From contig NZ_JADWYM010000022.1 of NCBI RefSeq assembly GCF_022414535.1, positions 1 to 64,000 on the forward strand: DNA of 64,000 nucleotides, in the 5' to 3' direction. The notes below the pieces were generated by a model. The model made no database searches and was not told the DNA's origin. It saw only the letters and a list, made by a program, of their open reading frames with translations. A program made the position numbers and the translations under genes. Shown piece after piece: positions 8,911 through 17,595 of this stretch. The stretch's first letter is position 1, and each line of letters opens with the position of its first letter. The DNA comes from Streptomyces sp. MUM 2J. GTDB taxonomy: Bacteria; Actinomycetota; Actinomycetes; Streptomycetales; Streptomycetaceae.

Positions 8911-9324
8911 CTACGGCCTGAGGTCCATCGTGCGGACCGGCTGTCCCGTCGTGCGGGCGATGGTGTCGAAGTCGTGGTCGCAGTGGAGCAGTGTGAGCCC
9001 CGCTTCCTCGGCGGCGGCAGCCACCAGGAGGTCGACGGGGCCTGCGCTGCGGTGCTCACCCTTGGCGGTCAGCTGTTCCTGGACGGCGCGGGAGCGGCGG
9101 TAGACGCCGTCCGGCACGGGGCACCAGACGTAGTGGGCGTCGAGCGCCGTCTTCAAACGCGTACGGTCTGCGGCCGAACGGGCTGAGTAGAGGACCTCGA
9201 GTTCGGTGATGTCGCAGATCGCGACGAGGCCGGCGCCGATCCTGTCATCCCAGTCGGCCGTGTTCTGGCGGAGCAGGACGCGGGCGAGCGCGGAGGTGTC
9301 GATGAGGTAATCGGCGACGGTCAC
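8911..9324 (-). CDS. PIN-domain ribonuclease toxin, VapC family
   Basis: A 137-residue PIN-domain protein. The metal-binding acidic residues are visible: Asp in VADYLIDTSALARVLL near the N-terminus, Glu in ITELEVLYSARS, and two Asp in PVDLLVAAAAEEAGLTLLHC and HDFDTIA. VapC toxins cleave tRNA or rRNA and are neutralised by VapB. The GTG start overlaps the antitoxin stop by four bases (9321-9324), the standard antitoxin-first arrangement. The RNA target is unknown. Confidence 0.9.
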   Translation of the reverse strand: MTVADYLIDTSALARVLLRQNTADWDDRIGAGLVAICDITELEVLYSARSAADRTRLKTALDAHYVWCPVPDGVYRRSRAVQEQLTAKGEHRSAGPVDLLVAAAAEEAGLTLLHCDHDFDTIARTTGQPVRTMDLRP

Positions 9325-9578
9325 TCATGCGCTCCGGTGCCGGGGGTGGCGTCGGCCGTGCTCGTGGGCCGGTACCTGCTCTTGTCCAGGAGAAGGTCCA
9401 TGTCCAGCGCGCCGTCGGTCACCAGCTCGCGGGCTTCGTCGAGTGCGCGCAGACGCCGGTAACGGGCCGTGACTTCCCGCAGGGCGGTGTTGATGGTCTC
9501 GCGCTTGGTCGTGGTGCCGAGTTCCTTGGCCGCTTCTTCCAGGGCCTCGTCGTCGAGGTCGATCACGGTACGGCTCAT
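9321..9578 (-). CDS. VapB-family antitoxin (ribbon-helix-helix type)
   Basis: An 85-residue protein. The N-terminus SRTVIDLDDEALEEAAKELG, then TTTKRETINTALRE, is the VapB pattern: a beta strand and two helices that bind operator DNA as a dimer. The C-terminal part (MDLLLDKSRYRP) would wrap the VapC active site. The ATG at 9578 has a perfect AGGAGG about six bases upstream. It probably represses its own operon through the AT-rich palindromic region just upstream. Confidence 0.9.
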   Translation of the reverse strand: MSRTVIDLDDEALEEAAKELGTTTKRETINTALREVTARYRRLRALDEARELVTDGALDMDLLLDKSRYRPTSTADATPGTGAHE

Positions 9579-9599
9579 GGGCGCCCTCCTTTGTGTATC

Positions 9600-9640
9600 A
9601 ACTAGAGTATACCAAGATACAAGATCTTTTATATATAGGT
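9600..9640 (-). promoter_or_regulatory. AT-rich promoter/operator region of the vapBC pair
   Basis: About 40 bases of mostly A/T in an otherwise GC-rich window. On the minus strand a TATACT box (complement of 9607-9612) is a plausible -10 element. The palindrome AAGATCTT at 9622-9629 and the imperfect pair GTATA/GATAC at 9608-9621 are plausible VapB operator halves. No clear -35 box is seen. Confidence 0.5.
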
Positions 9641-10122
9641 CAGTGATGAAGGCGTCTGCCCGCGGGGCCTGAACTGAACCGCCCCGGTTCGAATGGAGGC
9701 TCCGGACTGTCCCGAGTTGGGTGGAGTCGAGATGTGGCGCCCTGGTCGGCCGAGGCTTCCAGCTCGGGCCAGGACAGGCCGGGCCCCATGAAGTGGCCGT
9801 CGTCGGTGGCGAGGGTGAGAGTTTCCGTCCAGGCGGGGTGGGAGAGCAGGTAGTCGACGCCGTGGTCGCCTTCCAAGTCGCGATAGACGACGTGGAGCGC
9901 GTACCCGGAGTGCAGGTGCACGGTGAACGCCGGCCACTCGTCGGGGGAGGAGAGCGTCTTGTACAGCTCTTGAGCGTCGTCCCAGTCGGGGCAGAAGGCG
10001 GCGGCCTGTGCTTCCTCGCCCCAGAGGCTTGAGCCGAGGTGGCACGGCCAGAAGAGCGGCAGGTCGAGGAGCCTCGAACCGTCCACCAGCGGGCCGCCTT
10101 CGTCACCTGCGATCTCCAGCAT
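9640..10122 (-). CDS. Hypothetical protein, possibly 3'-truncated
   Basis: 160 residues from ATG 10122 (EIAGDEGGPLVDGSRLLDLP after the initiator). The first 125 or so residues look like a real acidic, Trp- and Asp-rich domain (CPDWDDAQELY, YALHVVYRDLEGDHGVDYLL, GPGLSWPELEASAD). The rest is rich in Arg, Pro and Gly and reads like a broken tail running into the vapBC promoter. I do not recognise a family; it is a conserved-looking cytoplasmic protein whose 3' end may have been replaced when the toxin-antitoxin region arrived. Confidence 0.55.
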   Translation of the reverse strand: MLEIAGDEGGPLVDGSRLLDLPLFWPCHLGSSLWGEEAQAAAFCPDWDDAQELYKTLSSPDEWPAFTVHLHSGYALHVVYRDLEGDHGVDYLLSHPAWTETLTLATDDGHFMGPGLSWPELEASADQGATSRLHPTRDSPEPPFEPGRFSSGPAGRRLHH

Positions 10123-10284
10123 GGGCAGATGATCGCACGGCGTTCTCCTCCGGGGCCGCGTCGCCGCTCTCCCGCCGCGTGCCTCGGCCCGTCGGGTTGC
10201 TCGCGTGGTCCGACAGTCCTGCCCGTGGTCGCGAGTGAGCGCGTGGGGAGTGACGACCACCCGCATATCCCTCCAGAATCAAGC

Positions 10285-11409
10285 TCAGCTCAGCGTCTTC
10301 AAGGCCGCCGCGTCATACGGCTTCAGTCCGTCGTGGCGGTCGGCGAGGATCTTGGCCGCCCACTGCGGGTCCTGGAGCAGGGCGCGTCCGACGGCGACCA
10401 AGTCGAACTCGTCGCGCTCCAGGCGGTCCAGGAGGTTGTCGAGGCTGCCCACCGGTGCGCCCTCGCCCTGGAACGCCTTGAGGAAGTCGCCGTCGAGGCC
10501 GACCGAGCCGACCGTGACGACCGGCCTTCCGGTGAGTTTCTTCGTCCACCCCGCGAGGTTGAGTTCGGAGCCGTCGAACTCGGGGAGCCAGTAGTGGCGG
10601 GTGGAGGCGTCAAAGACGTCGACGCCGGCCGTGGCGAGCGGGGTCAGTATGGCCTCCAACTCCTCGGGAGTCTCGGCGAGGCGGGCGCGGTAGTCCTGCC
10701 GCTTCCACTGCGAGTAGCGGAACAGGACCGGGAAGCCGGGGGACACTGCCTGACGGACCGCCACGACGATCTCCGCCGCGAACCTGGTGCGGGCCACCGT
10801 GCCACCGCCGTACTCGTCCGTGCGGCGGTTGGTGCCTGCCCACAGGAACTGGTCGACCAGGAAGCCGTGGGCGCCGTGGATCTCCACGCCGTCGAAACCG
10901 ATGCGCTCCGCGGCGGCAGCGGCCTCCGCGAACGCGGCGGCGACGTCATCCAGGTCCTGCCGGGCCATGGCCTTGCCCGTGGGCTCGGCGCCCTCGGTGA
11001 CAAGGCCGGACGGGCCGATGGCGGGGGCACCCGGGAAAGGGGGGTCGCCCTGCTTGCGGACCATCCCGACGTGCCACAGCTGCGGGACGATCGCGCCGCC
11101 CGCCGTGTGCACGGCCTCGGCGACTCTCGCCCAGCCCGCCAGCTGCTCCTCGCCGTGGAACCGGGGTACGCGATCGCTCTGCCCGGCCGATTCGTGGCCC
11201 ACGTACGTGCCCTCGGTGACGATCAGGCCCACTCCGGCGGCAGCACGGCGCGCGTAGTACGAGCGCACGTCCTCGCCGGGGACACCGCCCGGGGAGAACA
11301 TGCGGGTCATCGGGGCCATCACAATCCGGTTGGGGACGGTGAGACCGTTGAGGGTGATCGGGCGGGAGAGGATCTGGGCCGCGCGGGAGGCGGGCGTGGA
11401 AGCGGTCAT
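10285..11409 (-). CDS. NADH:flavin oxidoreductase, Old Yellow Enzyme family
   Basis: A 374-residue FMN-dependent ene-reductase-type TIM barrel. Features read in order: PITLNGLTVPNRIVMAPMTR near the N-terminus, a YYARRAAAGVGLIVTEGTYV strand, GFDGVEIHGAHGFLVDQFLW and RRTDEYGGGTVARTRFAAEI in the middle, and VGRALLQDPQWAAKI at the FMN phosphate site. Such enzymes reduce activated C=C bonds of enones or quinones with NAD(P)H; the natural substrate is rarely known. The ATG at 11409 has GGAG about eight bases upstream. It appears to be a single-gene unit. Confidence 0.9.
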   Translation of the reverse strand: MTASTPASRAAQILSRPITLNGLTVPNRIVMAPMTRMFSPGGVPGEDVRSYYARRAAAGVGLIVTEGTYVGHESAGQSDRVPRFHGEEQLAGWARVAEAVHTAGGAIVPQLWHVGMVRKQGDPPFPGAPAIGPSGLVTEGAEPTGKAMARQDLDDVAAAFAEAAAAAERIGFDGVEIHGAHGFLVDQFLWAGTNRRTDEYGGGTVARTRFAAEIVVAVRQAVSPGFPVLFRYSQWKRQDYRARLAETPEELEAILTPLATAGVDVFDASTRHYWLPEFDGSELNLAGWTKKLTGRPVVTVGSVGLDGDFLKAFQGEGAPVGSLDNLLDRLERDEFDLVAVGRALLQDPQWAAKILADRHDGLKPYDAAALKTLS

Positions 11410-11605
11410 GCGGGAGGCTCCTCGTGAGTGGTTCCGGCTATACCTGCTGTGTGCACGCGCATCGGTGCACCTTCTCGAAGAACTGCTGGTGACAGCTGAG
11501 CGCCGGCGGCCGCCCTGGTGGGCGTCCCGGGGGTGACGAGCGATGCCGGATCGGGATCCCTTCAGCGTGACGAGAAGGGCTGCTGCTGCCGTCGCTGACA
11601 CGTGT

Positions 11606-12118
11606 TCAGGACTCCGGATCGGCCAGGAGGAGATCGACATCCACGCGGAAGCCACTGTCGTCCGTCTCGTGGATGTCGAACCAGTGCGCGAGAGCCTCGA
11701 CGATGCACAGTCCGCGGCCGTGCTCGTCGGGGTCGGCGCACTCCGTCAACAAGCCGGAGGGGCGGGGCCGTCCGGTATCGGCGACCGCGATGTTGAGGAC
11801 CGGTCGGTGCAGGGCCAGCCTGAGGGTCATTTCGGAGCGGCCGTGGCGTGCGGCGTTGGCCGCGAGTTCACTGACGATCAGCACGGCGGACTCCCGGTCT
11901 TCGGAGGCCACGCACCAGTGGTCCAGCACGCGAGAGGTGAAATCCCGGGTGCGGCGTACCTGGTCCTCGGCGGCCGGCAGCGCGAGCAGCGCCTGGTAGG
12001 TGGGCTCCGGGGCCGGCTCGCCGGGGAGAGCGGTCCGGACCGCCGGAGCCCCGTTGGGAAGCCTGGGACGGACCAGGGGTGCGGGGGCCTCGACGAACTG
12101 AGATCGGTGATACCTCAT
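11606..12118 (-). CDS. Anti-sigma-type ATP-binding protein (HATPase_c_2)
   Basis: 170 residues. After a variable Pro-rich N-terminus, the ATPase fold shows the N box SAVLIVSELAANAARHGRS, the G1 segment LNIAVADTGRPRP and the G2 segment DEHGRGLCIVEALA. These proteins are typical Streptomyces anti-sigma or anti-anti-sigma kinases of the RsbW/SpoIIAB type. No STAS partner or sigma gene is adjacent. The start at 12118 follows GAGGAGGGGCC. Confidence 0.85.
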   Translation of the reverse strand: MRYHRSQFVEAPAPLVRPRLPNGAPAVRTALPGEPAPEPTYQALLALPAAEDQVRRTRDFTSRVLDHWCVASEDRESAVLIVSELAANAARHGRSEMTLRLALHRPVLNIAVADTGRPRPSGLLTECADPDEHGRGLCIVEALAHWFDIHETDDSGFRVDVDLLLADPES

Positions 12119-12244
12119 GGCCCCTCCTCGGCCATCCCCCGCGGGTGGCTTCCCCCGTTGGATGAAGCCTCTCAGGAGGGGGCGGGAAGGGACATGGGCG
12201 GCCTGCTGCCCCCGAGGGACACCGGTGGGCGCACAGCACACCGC

Positions 12245-13762
12245 TCAGTCGAGGCTCAGGCGCGCACGGCAGGCCAGGTGCAGTGCAAGGCGTTCGTCGG
12301 CGTTGGCCAAGTCCAGACCGAGGACCTGCTCGACTCTCGCGATCCTGGCGGCCACCGTATTGCGGTGCACCCCGAGCACCGCTGCTGTCTCGGTGAGCCG
12401 TGATTCGGCGTCCAGATAGGCCGAGACGGTGGCAATGAGGTCGCCTGGCTGATCCACCAGCGGCGCCAGAAGTTCCCGCGCGGCCGGCTCGAAGGTGTCG
12501 GTGCGGGTCCAGGCCAGCAACAGCTGGGCGAACCCGAGCCGGTCTATGTGCAGGAACCGGCCGACTTCCCGTCGGCCGCGTGCCAGACGTGCGGCGTCGG
12601 CCGCCTCCCCCAGGGAGAGGGCGAGCCCCTCCGCCCCGCCGTGCGCCCGGCCGACGCCCACGTGCGAGGTCACGAACCGGTTCAGCCTGCGCTGTACTTG
12701 GCGTAGGGCGGACACGAGTTCCCCGACCTCGGTCCGGGTCGGCTCGCGATCCAGCGTCACCCATGCCGACCAGCCGTCGGCCCCCTCCACGACCTGCGCA
12801 TCCAGATTCTCTGCCCGCAGAGCGGCATGCACCTTGTCGCTGAGGGCGAGGATGTCGACCTCCTCCGCCACACCGATGCGCACTCCCACATGCCGGCCGT
12901 CGAGTCGCCAGCCCATCTCGGTGAGCCGACGCCTCAGCCCGGGTGAGGGCTCCGCCTCCAGGCGCAACAGTTCGGCGAGCAGTGAGGTCCGCAGGCGCGC
13001 CTCACGCTCCAGTTCGGTGCGTCGCGCAGCACGCCACCGTTGCAGGCCGGTAACCGCCACCGTGAGCACGTCCTGAACCGTCCGCTCCCATGTGGCGTCC
13101 TGGTGCTCGATCACCGTGGCGAGCCACAGGTCGGCGGCTGTCCCGAGTGCAGAGGGCACCGGTACGACCACGGTGACGGCCGTGCCGTCCCGATCACGGC
13201 GCGGCACGGGCGGGTGAGGGTCGAACCCGGGCAGGACCAGCGGGGCACCGGCGATCGATGCGCCGCTGCGGTCGAGGACCGCGACATCGGACCCGAGAAG
13301 GTGGGACACGGCCTTCGCGAGTTCCTCAGGCGCCCTCTGCTGCTGTGCGACGGTGTGATGGGCGGCGAGGACGAACCGCATCCGTTCGATATCCGGTGCT
13401 GCCAGCGCCTCCTGCGCCGCAACGGCGAGGTCCACGACGGAGTCGTCCTGGCTCCCGACGACGGCGATGGCCAGCCGGTCGGCCAGCAGCACGGTCGTGG
13501 GCAGCAACGGTGAGGCGGTCGGAAGCAGGAGGCCCGCGGCGCCCGCGTCGGACGCTTTGCGGAGGAGTACATCGATCCTCCAGTCCGACACGTCGCCCGC
13601 ATCGACGGCCACGACGAGCGAGTTTCTGCCCGGTTGGCCGCGGAACCCGTGGACGAGCCGGACGTCGGTGATCTCCGCTTCGAGGTACGCGCCCCCGGCC
13701 AACGGGCGAACGTTCGACCAGGAAGGATGCGAACACAGGCCGGCGACCGTCAGAGGAGTCAT
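12245..13762 (-). CDS. PucR-family transcriptional regulator
   Basis: 505 residues. An N-terminal PucR sensor domain (TPLTVAGLCSHPSWSNVRPL and on) is followed by a GGDEF-like middle region and a C-terminal helix-turn-helix, TETAAVLGVHRNTVAARIAR, then VEQVLGLDLANADERLALHL. PucR proteins control purine, amino-acid and lactam catabolism. The ATG at 13762 overlaps the stop of the upstream DUF917 gene by four bases, so the regulator is the last gene of the operon it most likely controls. Confidence 0.9.
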   Translation of the reverse strand: MTPLTVAGLCSHPSWSNVRPLAGGAYLEAEITDVRLVHGFRGQPGRNSLVVAVDAGDVSDWRIDVLLRKASDAGAAGLLLPTASPLLPTTVLLADRLAIAVVGSQDDSVVDLAVAAQEALAAPDIERMRFVLAAHHTVAQQQRAPEELAKAVSHLLGSDVAVLDRSGASIAGAPLVLPGFDPHPPVPRRDRDGTAVTVVVPVPSALGTAADLWLATVIEHQDATWERTVQDVLTVAVTGLQRWRAARRTELEREARLRTSLLAELLRLEAEPSPGLRRRLTEMGWRLDGRHVGVRIGVAEEVDILALSDKVHAALRAENLDAQVVEGADGWSAWVTLDREPTRTEVGELVSALRQVQRRLNRFVTSHVGVGRAHGGAEGLALSLGEAADAARLARGRREVGRFLHIDRLGFAQLLLAWTRTDTFEPAARELLAPLVDQPGDLIATVSAYLDAESRLTETAAVLGVHRNTVAARIARVEQVLGLDLANADERLALHLACRARLSLD

Positions 13763-14799
13763 ACCGTCCCCACGCCAAATCGGACCGGTTCGTGGTCGAG
13801 ACCGAAGGCCCGCGGCCCCACCAGGCCCACGTGCTCGGAACGCCACCAGAAGTCGAACCCGGGAAGCCGGACGCAGGCCACATCCAGGCCCTTACGCACT
13901 TGGTCGCACTGGACCGGCCGCCCTGTACGCCTGTCCGCCAAGATCAGCGGATCCGGTGTGCCGGCCACCACCACCCCGTCACGTACGGCCAACAGGTACT
14001 CGTTCTCCATCTCCACTCGCAGGACCGCGCCGTCGCGTTCGTCGACGACGGTGACGGCATCGTGCCTTCCGGGCGTCCGTGGATTCTGGCGCATCACATG
14101 CTCCACGCGGCCCTCGGCGAGGACATCGCCGGCGGCCCCCGCACCCCGCCTCATCCACTGGCGCCCCAGTGCGAGGGCGTGCCCCGCCGAGCCGATGATG
14201 GTCGCCTCCTGCAACGTCCCGGCGGGGATGGGATTGAACGCGACGGCCAGCCATCCACCGGCTCCGGCGAGCATCGTCCGGACGAGTCGCTCCAGACCCA
14301 CGGCTCCCACCCCGTCGAGCAAGCCCCGAAGCCCGCCCGCTCCCGAGAACGCCATCGGGGTCAACGACCGTCCGGCAGCGGCGATGCTGAGCTGATCCAG
14401 ACGCGGCAGGGCGCGGCCGGTGAGATCCGCGTCGACGACGTCGAAGCCCATCGAGGCGGCTGCTGCGAACATTGCGACGCCGTTGACCCCGGCGATCTCC
14501 ATCGGCATGACGGCGGCCGGGGGGCCGACGACTCTGCCGATCTCGTCGGCGGCCGCCCGGAACTCGGCGCCCGAAGGCATCTTCTCCGCCAGCGCGGGGG
14601 TGGAGCCGACGATGCCGATCGGCAGCACGAGTGCCCGCGGGGGCAGGTCCTGTGCCTGGAGCAGCCGAACCGGCCCGCGTTCGGTCACGTTGTGCGCCAG
14701 CCACGTCGCGGCAAGCGAGGCGGGCCCCCCGCCGCCGGACCCGAGCAGGGTCGTGCCCCATTCCAGTGCGGGGATGGAGTCCCCGTCCACTTCGGTCAA
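13759..14799 (-). CDS. DUF917 protein, first copy
   Basis: A 346-residue DUF917 protein. The family hallmark near the N-terminus reads EWGTTLLGSGGGGPASLA; PIGIVGSTPALAEKMPSGAE and a central VMPMEIAGVNGVAMFAAAA follow. A TTG at 14799 is chosen because GGAGG (14808-14812) is eight bases upstream and the resulting start aligns with the second DUF917 copy; GTG codons at 14808 and 14814 are alternatives. DUF917 proteins usually accompany hydantoinase/oxoprolinase subunits, as here. The biochemical role is not established. It differs clearly from the second copy, so the pair is not a recent duplication. Confidence 0.8.
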   Translation of the reverse strand: MTEVDGDSIPALEWGTTLLGSGGGGPASLAATWLAHNVTERGPVRLLQAQDLPPRALVLPIGIVGSTPALAEKMPSGAEFRAAADEIGRVVGPPAAVMPMEIAGVNGVAMFAAAASMGFDVVDADLTGRALPRLDQLSIAAAGRSLTPMAFSGAGGLRGLLDGVGAVGLERLVRTMLAGAGGWLAVAFNPIPAGTLQEATIIGSAGHALALGRQWMRRGAGAAGDVLAEGRVEHVMRQNPRTPGRHDAVTVVDERDGAVLRVEMENEYLLAVRDGVVVAGTPDPLILADRRTGRPVQCDQVRKGLDVACVRLPGFDFWWRSEHVGLVGPRAFGLDHEPVRFGVGTV

Positions 14800-14888
14800 C
14801 GACCCCACCTCCACCCGACGACCTCGTCTTCCGAACCGGTCCCGGCCTCTCCACACTACGCTGGTGGAGTGACCGGCCGCCCGGTCGC

Positions 14889-16016
14889 TCAGGCATGCCG
14901 GTCCGGGTCACGGAGTGAGCGGGGAATCCGCTCTTCGAGCGGCTGGAACCTCTCTGCGAACCCGAAAGCCTGCGGTCCGAACGCGGCCAGGGCCTCCGGA
15001 GTCCGCATGACCGGCGGCGTCCCGATGCCGAGGACGGTGGCCCGCTGGCCGTAGGCCAGGCTCTCGGTGGTGATCGGCTCGCAGTTGTCGGCGTCGAGCA
15101 CACAGATCAGGTCCGGTACGGTGCAGACGACCTCGCCGTCGACCTCGCCGATCAGGAATTCGTTCCGGAACGTCAGACGGAGTTCGGAGTTGTCTTCGAA
15201 GCTCGCGAACGTGGCGCAGCCCTGGGCGAACCCTCCGTCGGTCCTGCGTTCCACGTCGGTGACCTTGCCGGTGAAGAGCACCCGCAGGTGGCGGTAGTCG
15301 GTGTCGGCGATGGTCCTGGCCAGCGCGGCCACCGGTGGTTCGTGCGCCTCCCGTGCCTCCCGCAGCGTGCGACCGATGCGCAGTGCGAGGGTCAGTGTGC
15401 GGCGGATCGCGGTGCGCCGCACCTGCGCTCCCGTCATCGTGAACTCGGCAATGAGGGCGGCGCCGCCCAGGCGCATGGTGATGCCGCGCGCCAGCCACTC
15501 CATTCGCTTGTCGTCGCTGCCGGTGTCGACGACGACCGTCTCCCCTCGTTCCCCGACCAGGACCATCGGCGATCCGGGGACGCCGTAGGCGGCGAAGGTC
15601 TTCATCTGCAGTTCGGGGAAGGCCCGGCCCATGCCGTCACCGTCGACCACCGGTAGCCCGGTCTGACAGGCGACCAGCAGCGGGATCATCGAGTTGATCC
15701 CGCCGCACTCCACCGGGATCGTCGCCGTCGCGGTGCGCCCGAGATGGCGTTCGACGGCGCGCAGCGCGGCAACGGGCTCGGTTCCGGCGGGCATCTTCTC
15801 CACGGCTACCGTCGGCGCGCCCATCTGGGCGATCGGCACGATGAAGTCGTCGTCGTCGATCTCGTCGATGTCGACGATGGTGATGGGCCCGGTGGAGCGC
15901 ATGACGTTCTCCACCATCAAACGGCCGACGTGGGGATCACCGCCCCCTCCGGTGCCGAGGACGGCAGCGCCGCGTGCGAGGTCGTTCAGGTCGTCGATGC
16001 CGAGTTCGAAGCTCAC
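14889..16016 (-). CDS. DUF917 protein, second copy
   Basis: 375 residues from GTG 16016 (SFELGIDDLNDLARGAAVLG after the initiator, then TGGGGDPHVG, the family N-terminal motif). The central IPVECGGINSMIPLLVACQT corresponds to VMPMEIAGVNGVAMF in the first copy, showing common ancestry. AGAGGAA lies just upstream of the start. It lies 34 bases downstream of the hydantoinase/oxoprolinase gene and is probably translated from the same message. It likely forms a complex with that protein or with the first DUF917 copy, by analogy with HyuA/HyuB pairs; this is inference. Confidence 0.85.
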   Translation of the reverse strand: MSFELGIDDLNDLARGAAVLGTGGGGDPHVGRLMVENVMRSTGPITIVDIDEIDDDDFIVPIAQMGAPTVAVEKMPAGTEPVAALRAVERHLGRTATATIPVECGGINSMIPLLVACQTGLPVVDGDGMGRAFPELQMKTFAAYGVPGSPMVLVGERGETVVVDTGSDDKRMEWLARGITMRLGGAALIAEFTMTGAQVRRTAIRRTLTLALRIGRTLREAREAHEPPVAALARTIADTDYRHLRVLFTGKVTDVERRTDGGFAQGCATFASFEDNSELRLTFRNEFLIGEVDGEVVCTVPDLICVLDADNCEPITTESLAYGQRATVLGIGTPPVMRTPEALAAFGPQAFGFAERFQPLEERIPRSLRDPDRHA

Positions 16017-16050
16017 TGGATTCCTCTTCTGTGTCCGGTTGTTCCGCTTG

Positions 16051-17595
16051 TCAGCTGATCTGGAGTGCGCCGACTGCCTTGACCTGGATGCGAGTCGCGT
16101 TGCCCGGGAGGTAGGCCAGCGGCACCTCTTCGACCTCGACGACCTCGACGGTTCCCGGCGAGGCTCCCGCCTTGATTGCTCGGTCGACCGCCTCCTGCCG
16201 CGCCTCGTCGAGGGCACGGGCACGGCCGCCGGCCTCGATCGAGTAGACCCGGTCGACCTCGCCGCCCACCTGAGCGATGGCCGCTCCCACCGCGTTGGCG
16301 ACGGAGTAGTTCTCCGGCCGGTGTACCTCGACTCCGTCGAGCTGGTCAGGGAGCAGGATCGAGCCGCCCCCGACCGCGACGACGGGCAGCGGCTCGGGTG
16401 AGGTCCGCATCCGTTCCACCGAGGCCGCGACACGGCGGACTATGACGTCCAGCGCGGCCGACACGAGATCGCGGCCCAGGTGCGCGACCAGGGAGGGGTC
16501 TCCGATCTCGGCTCGGCCCGCGGCGACGGCCACGTCGGTCGCGGTCAGGGTGCCACCGCCGAACACCATGGAACGCTGCGGGAGGCGGAAACCCACCGAC
16601 TCGGGGCCCACGTGTGCCTCCGCCCCTTCGAACCGGACCAGGCTGCCCCCACCGATGCCGATCGAGACCACATCGGGCATGCGGAAATTGGTGCGAATCC
16701 CGGCCACCGTGACGTCCGTCCCGGCCTCGCGCGGGAATCCGCCGCGCACGATGCCCACGTCCGAGGTCGTCCCACCGATGTCGACCACGGCGCAGTCTCC
16801 CAGGCCGGACAGCATCGCTGCCCCGCGCATGGAGTTGGTCGGTCCCGAGGCGAAGGTGACCACCGGGTAGCGCAGGGCGAAGTCGAGGTCCATCAAGGTG
16901 CCGTCGTTCTGGCTGAGGTAGAGCGGTGCGGCTATGCCGTGGCCTCGCACGGCTTCGGCGAGTCCGTTCACGATCTGCCGTGCCAGGGAGCGCAGCGAGG
17001 CGTTGACGATCGTGGCGTTCTCCCGTTCCAGCAGGCCCATTCGGCCGATCTCGTGGGAGAGCGACACGTCCACCTCACCCAGCTCCGCCTGGATCACCTC
17101 CGCCGCCCTCAGCTCGAACTCGGACGTCACGGGTGAGAACACCGAGGTGATGGCGACGCTGCTGATGCCGTATGCCGCCATGTCGCCGGCGGCGCGCTTG
17201 AGTTCGTCCACATCGAGGTCACTGATCTTGCGACCGTCGAATTCATGCCCGCCGTGGCACATGTACGCCCGGCCCTCGATCGCGTCGACCAAGTCCTCCG
17301 GCCAGCCCACCATGGGCGGCAGAGCGGCTGTGGCAGGCAGCCCGAGCCGAATCACCGCCGTCGGGGCCAGCCTGCGACGCTCGACGAGTGCGTTGATGAA
17401 GTGTGTTGTACCGATCATGACGGCGCGTACGTCAGCGGGCTCGAACGCGTGGCGCTGTCGCAACCCGTCCAGTGCTGCGACGATCCCGCTGGTGACGTCT
17501 TCGGCCGTGGAGGCCTTGACGGATACCACGACCCGCTCGCCGTCCATCAACACCGCGTCGGTGTTGGTGCCGCCCACGTCAATTCCGATGTGCAT
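16051..17595 (-). CDS. Hydantoinase/oxoprolinase N-terminal-type ATPase subunit (HyuA-like)
   Basis: 514 residues. The actin-like nucleotide fold is visible: phosphate 1 loop MHIGIDVGGTNTDAVLMDGE, phosphate 2 CAVVDIGGTTSDVGIVRGG, and adenosine-site segment VVAVGGGSILLPDQLDG. Family members couple ATP hydrolysis to opening of hydantoin, 5-oxoproline or similar lactam rings. No HyuB-like subunit is present; two DUF917 genes follow instead. The ATG at 17595 has GGAG upstream. First gene of the minus-strand catabolic operon, facing away from the OPT transporter gene. Substrate unknown. Confidence 0.88.
   Translation of the reverse strand: MHIGIDVGGTNTDAVLMDGERVVVSVKASTAEDVTSGIVAALDGLRQRHAFEPADVRAVMIGTTHFINALVERRRLAPTAVIRLGLPATAALPPMVGWPEDLVDAIEGRAYMCHGGHEFDGRKISDLDVDELKRAAGDMAAYGISSVAITSVFSPVTSEFELRAAEVIQAELGEVDVSLSHEIGRMGLLERENATIVNASLRSLARQIVNGLAEAVRGHGIAAPLYLSQNDGTLMDLDFALRYPVVTFASGPTNSMRGAAMLSGLGDCAVVDIGGTTSDVGIVRGGFPREAGTDVTVAGIRTNFRMPDVVSIGIGGGSLVRFEGAEAHVGPESVGFRLPQRSMVFGGGTLTATDVAVAAGRAEIGDPSLVAHLGRDLVSAALDVIVRRVAASVERMRTSPEPLPVVAVGGGSILLPDQLDGVEVHRPENYSVANAVGAAIAQVGGEVDRVYSIEAGGRARALDEARQEAVDRAIKAGASPGTVEVVEVEEVPLAYLPGNATRIQVKAVGALQIS

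Noticed and set aside
8503..9186. Plus-strand frame next to the tRNA genes
   Set aside because: Overlaps vapC in antisense and has neither start signal nor protein-like composition.
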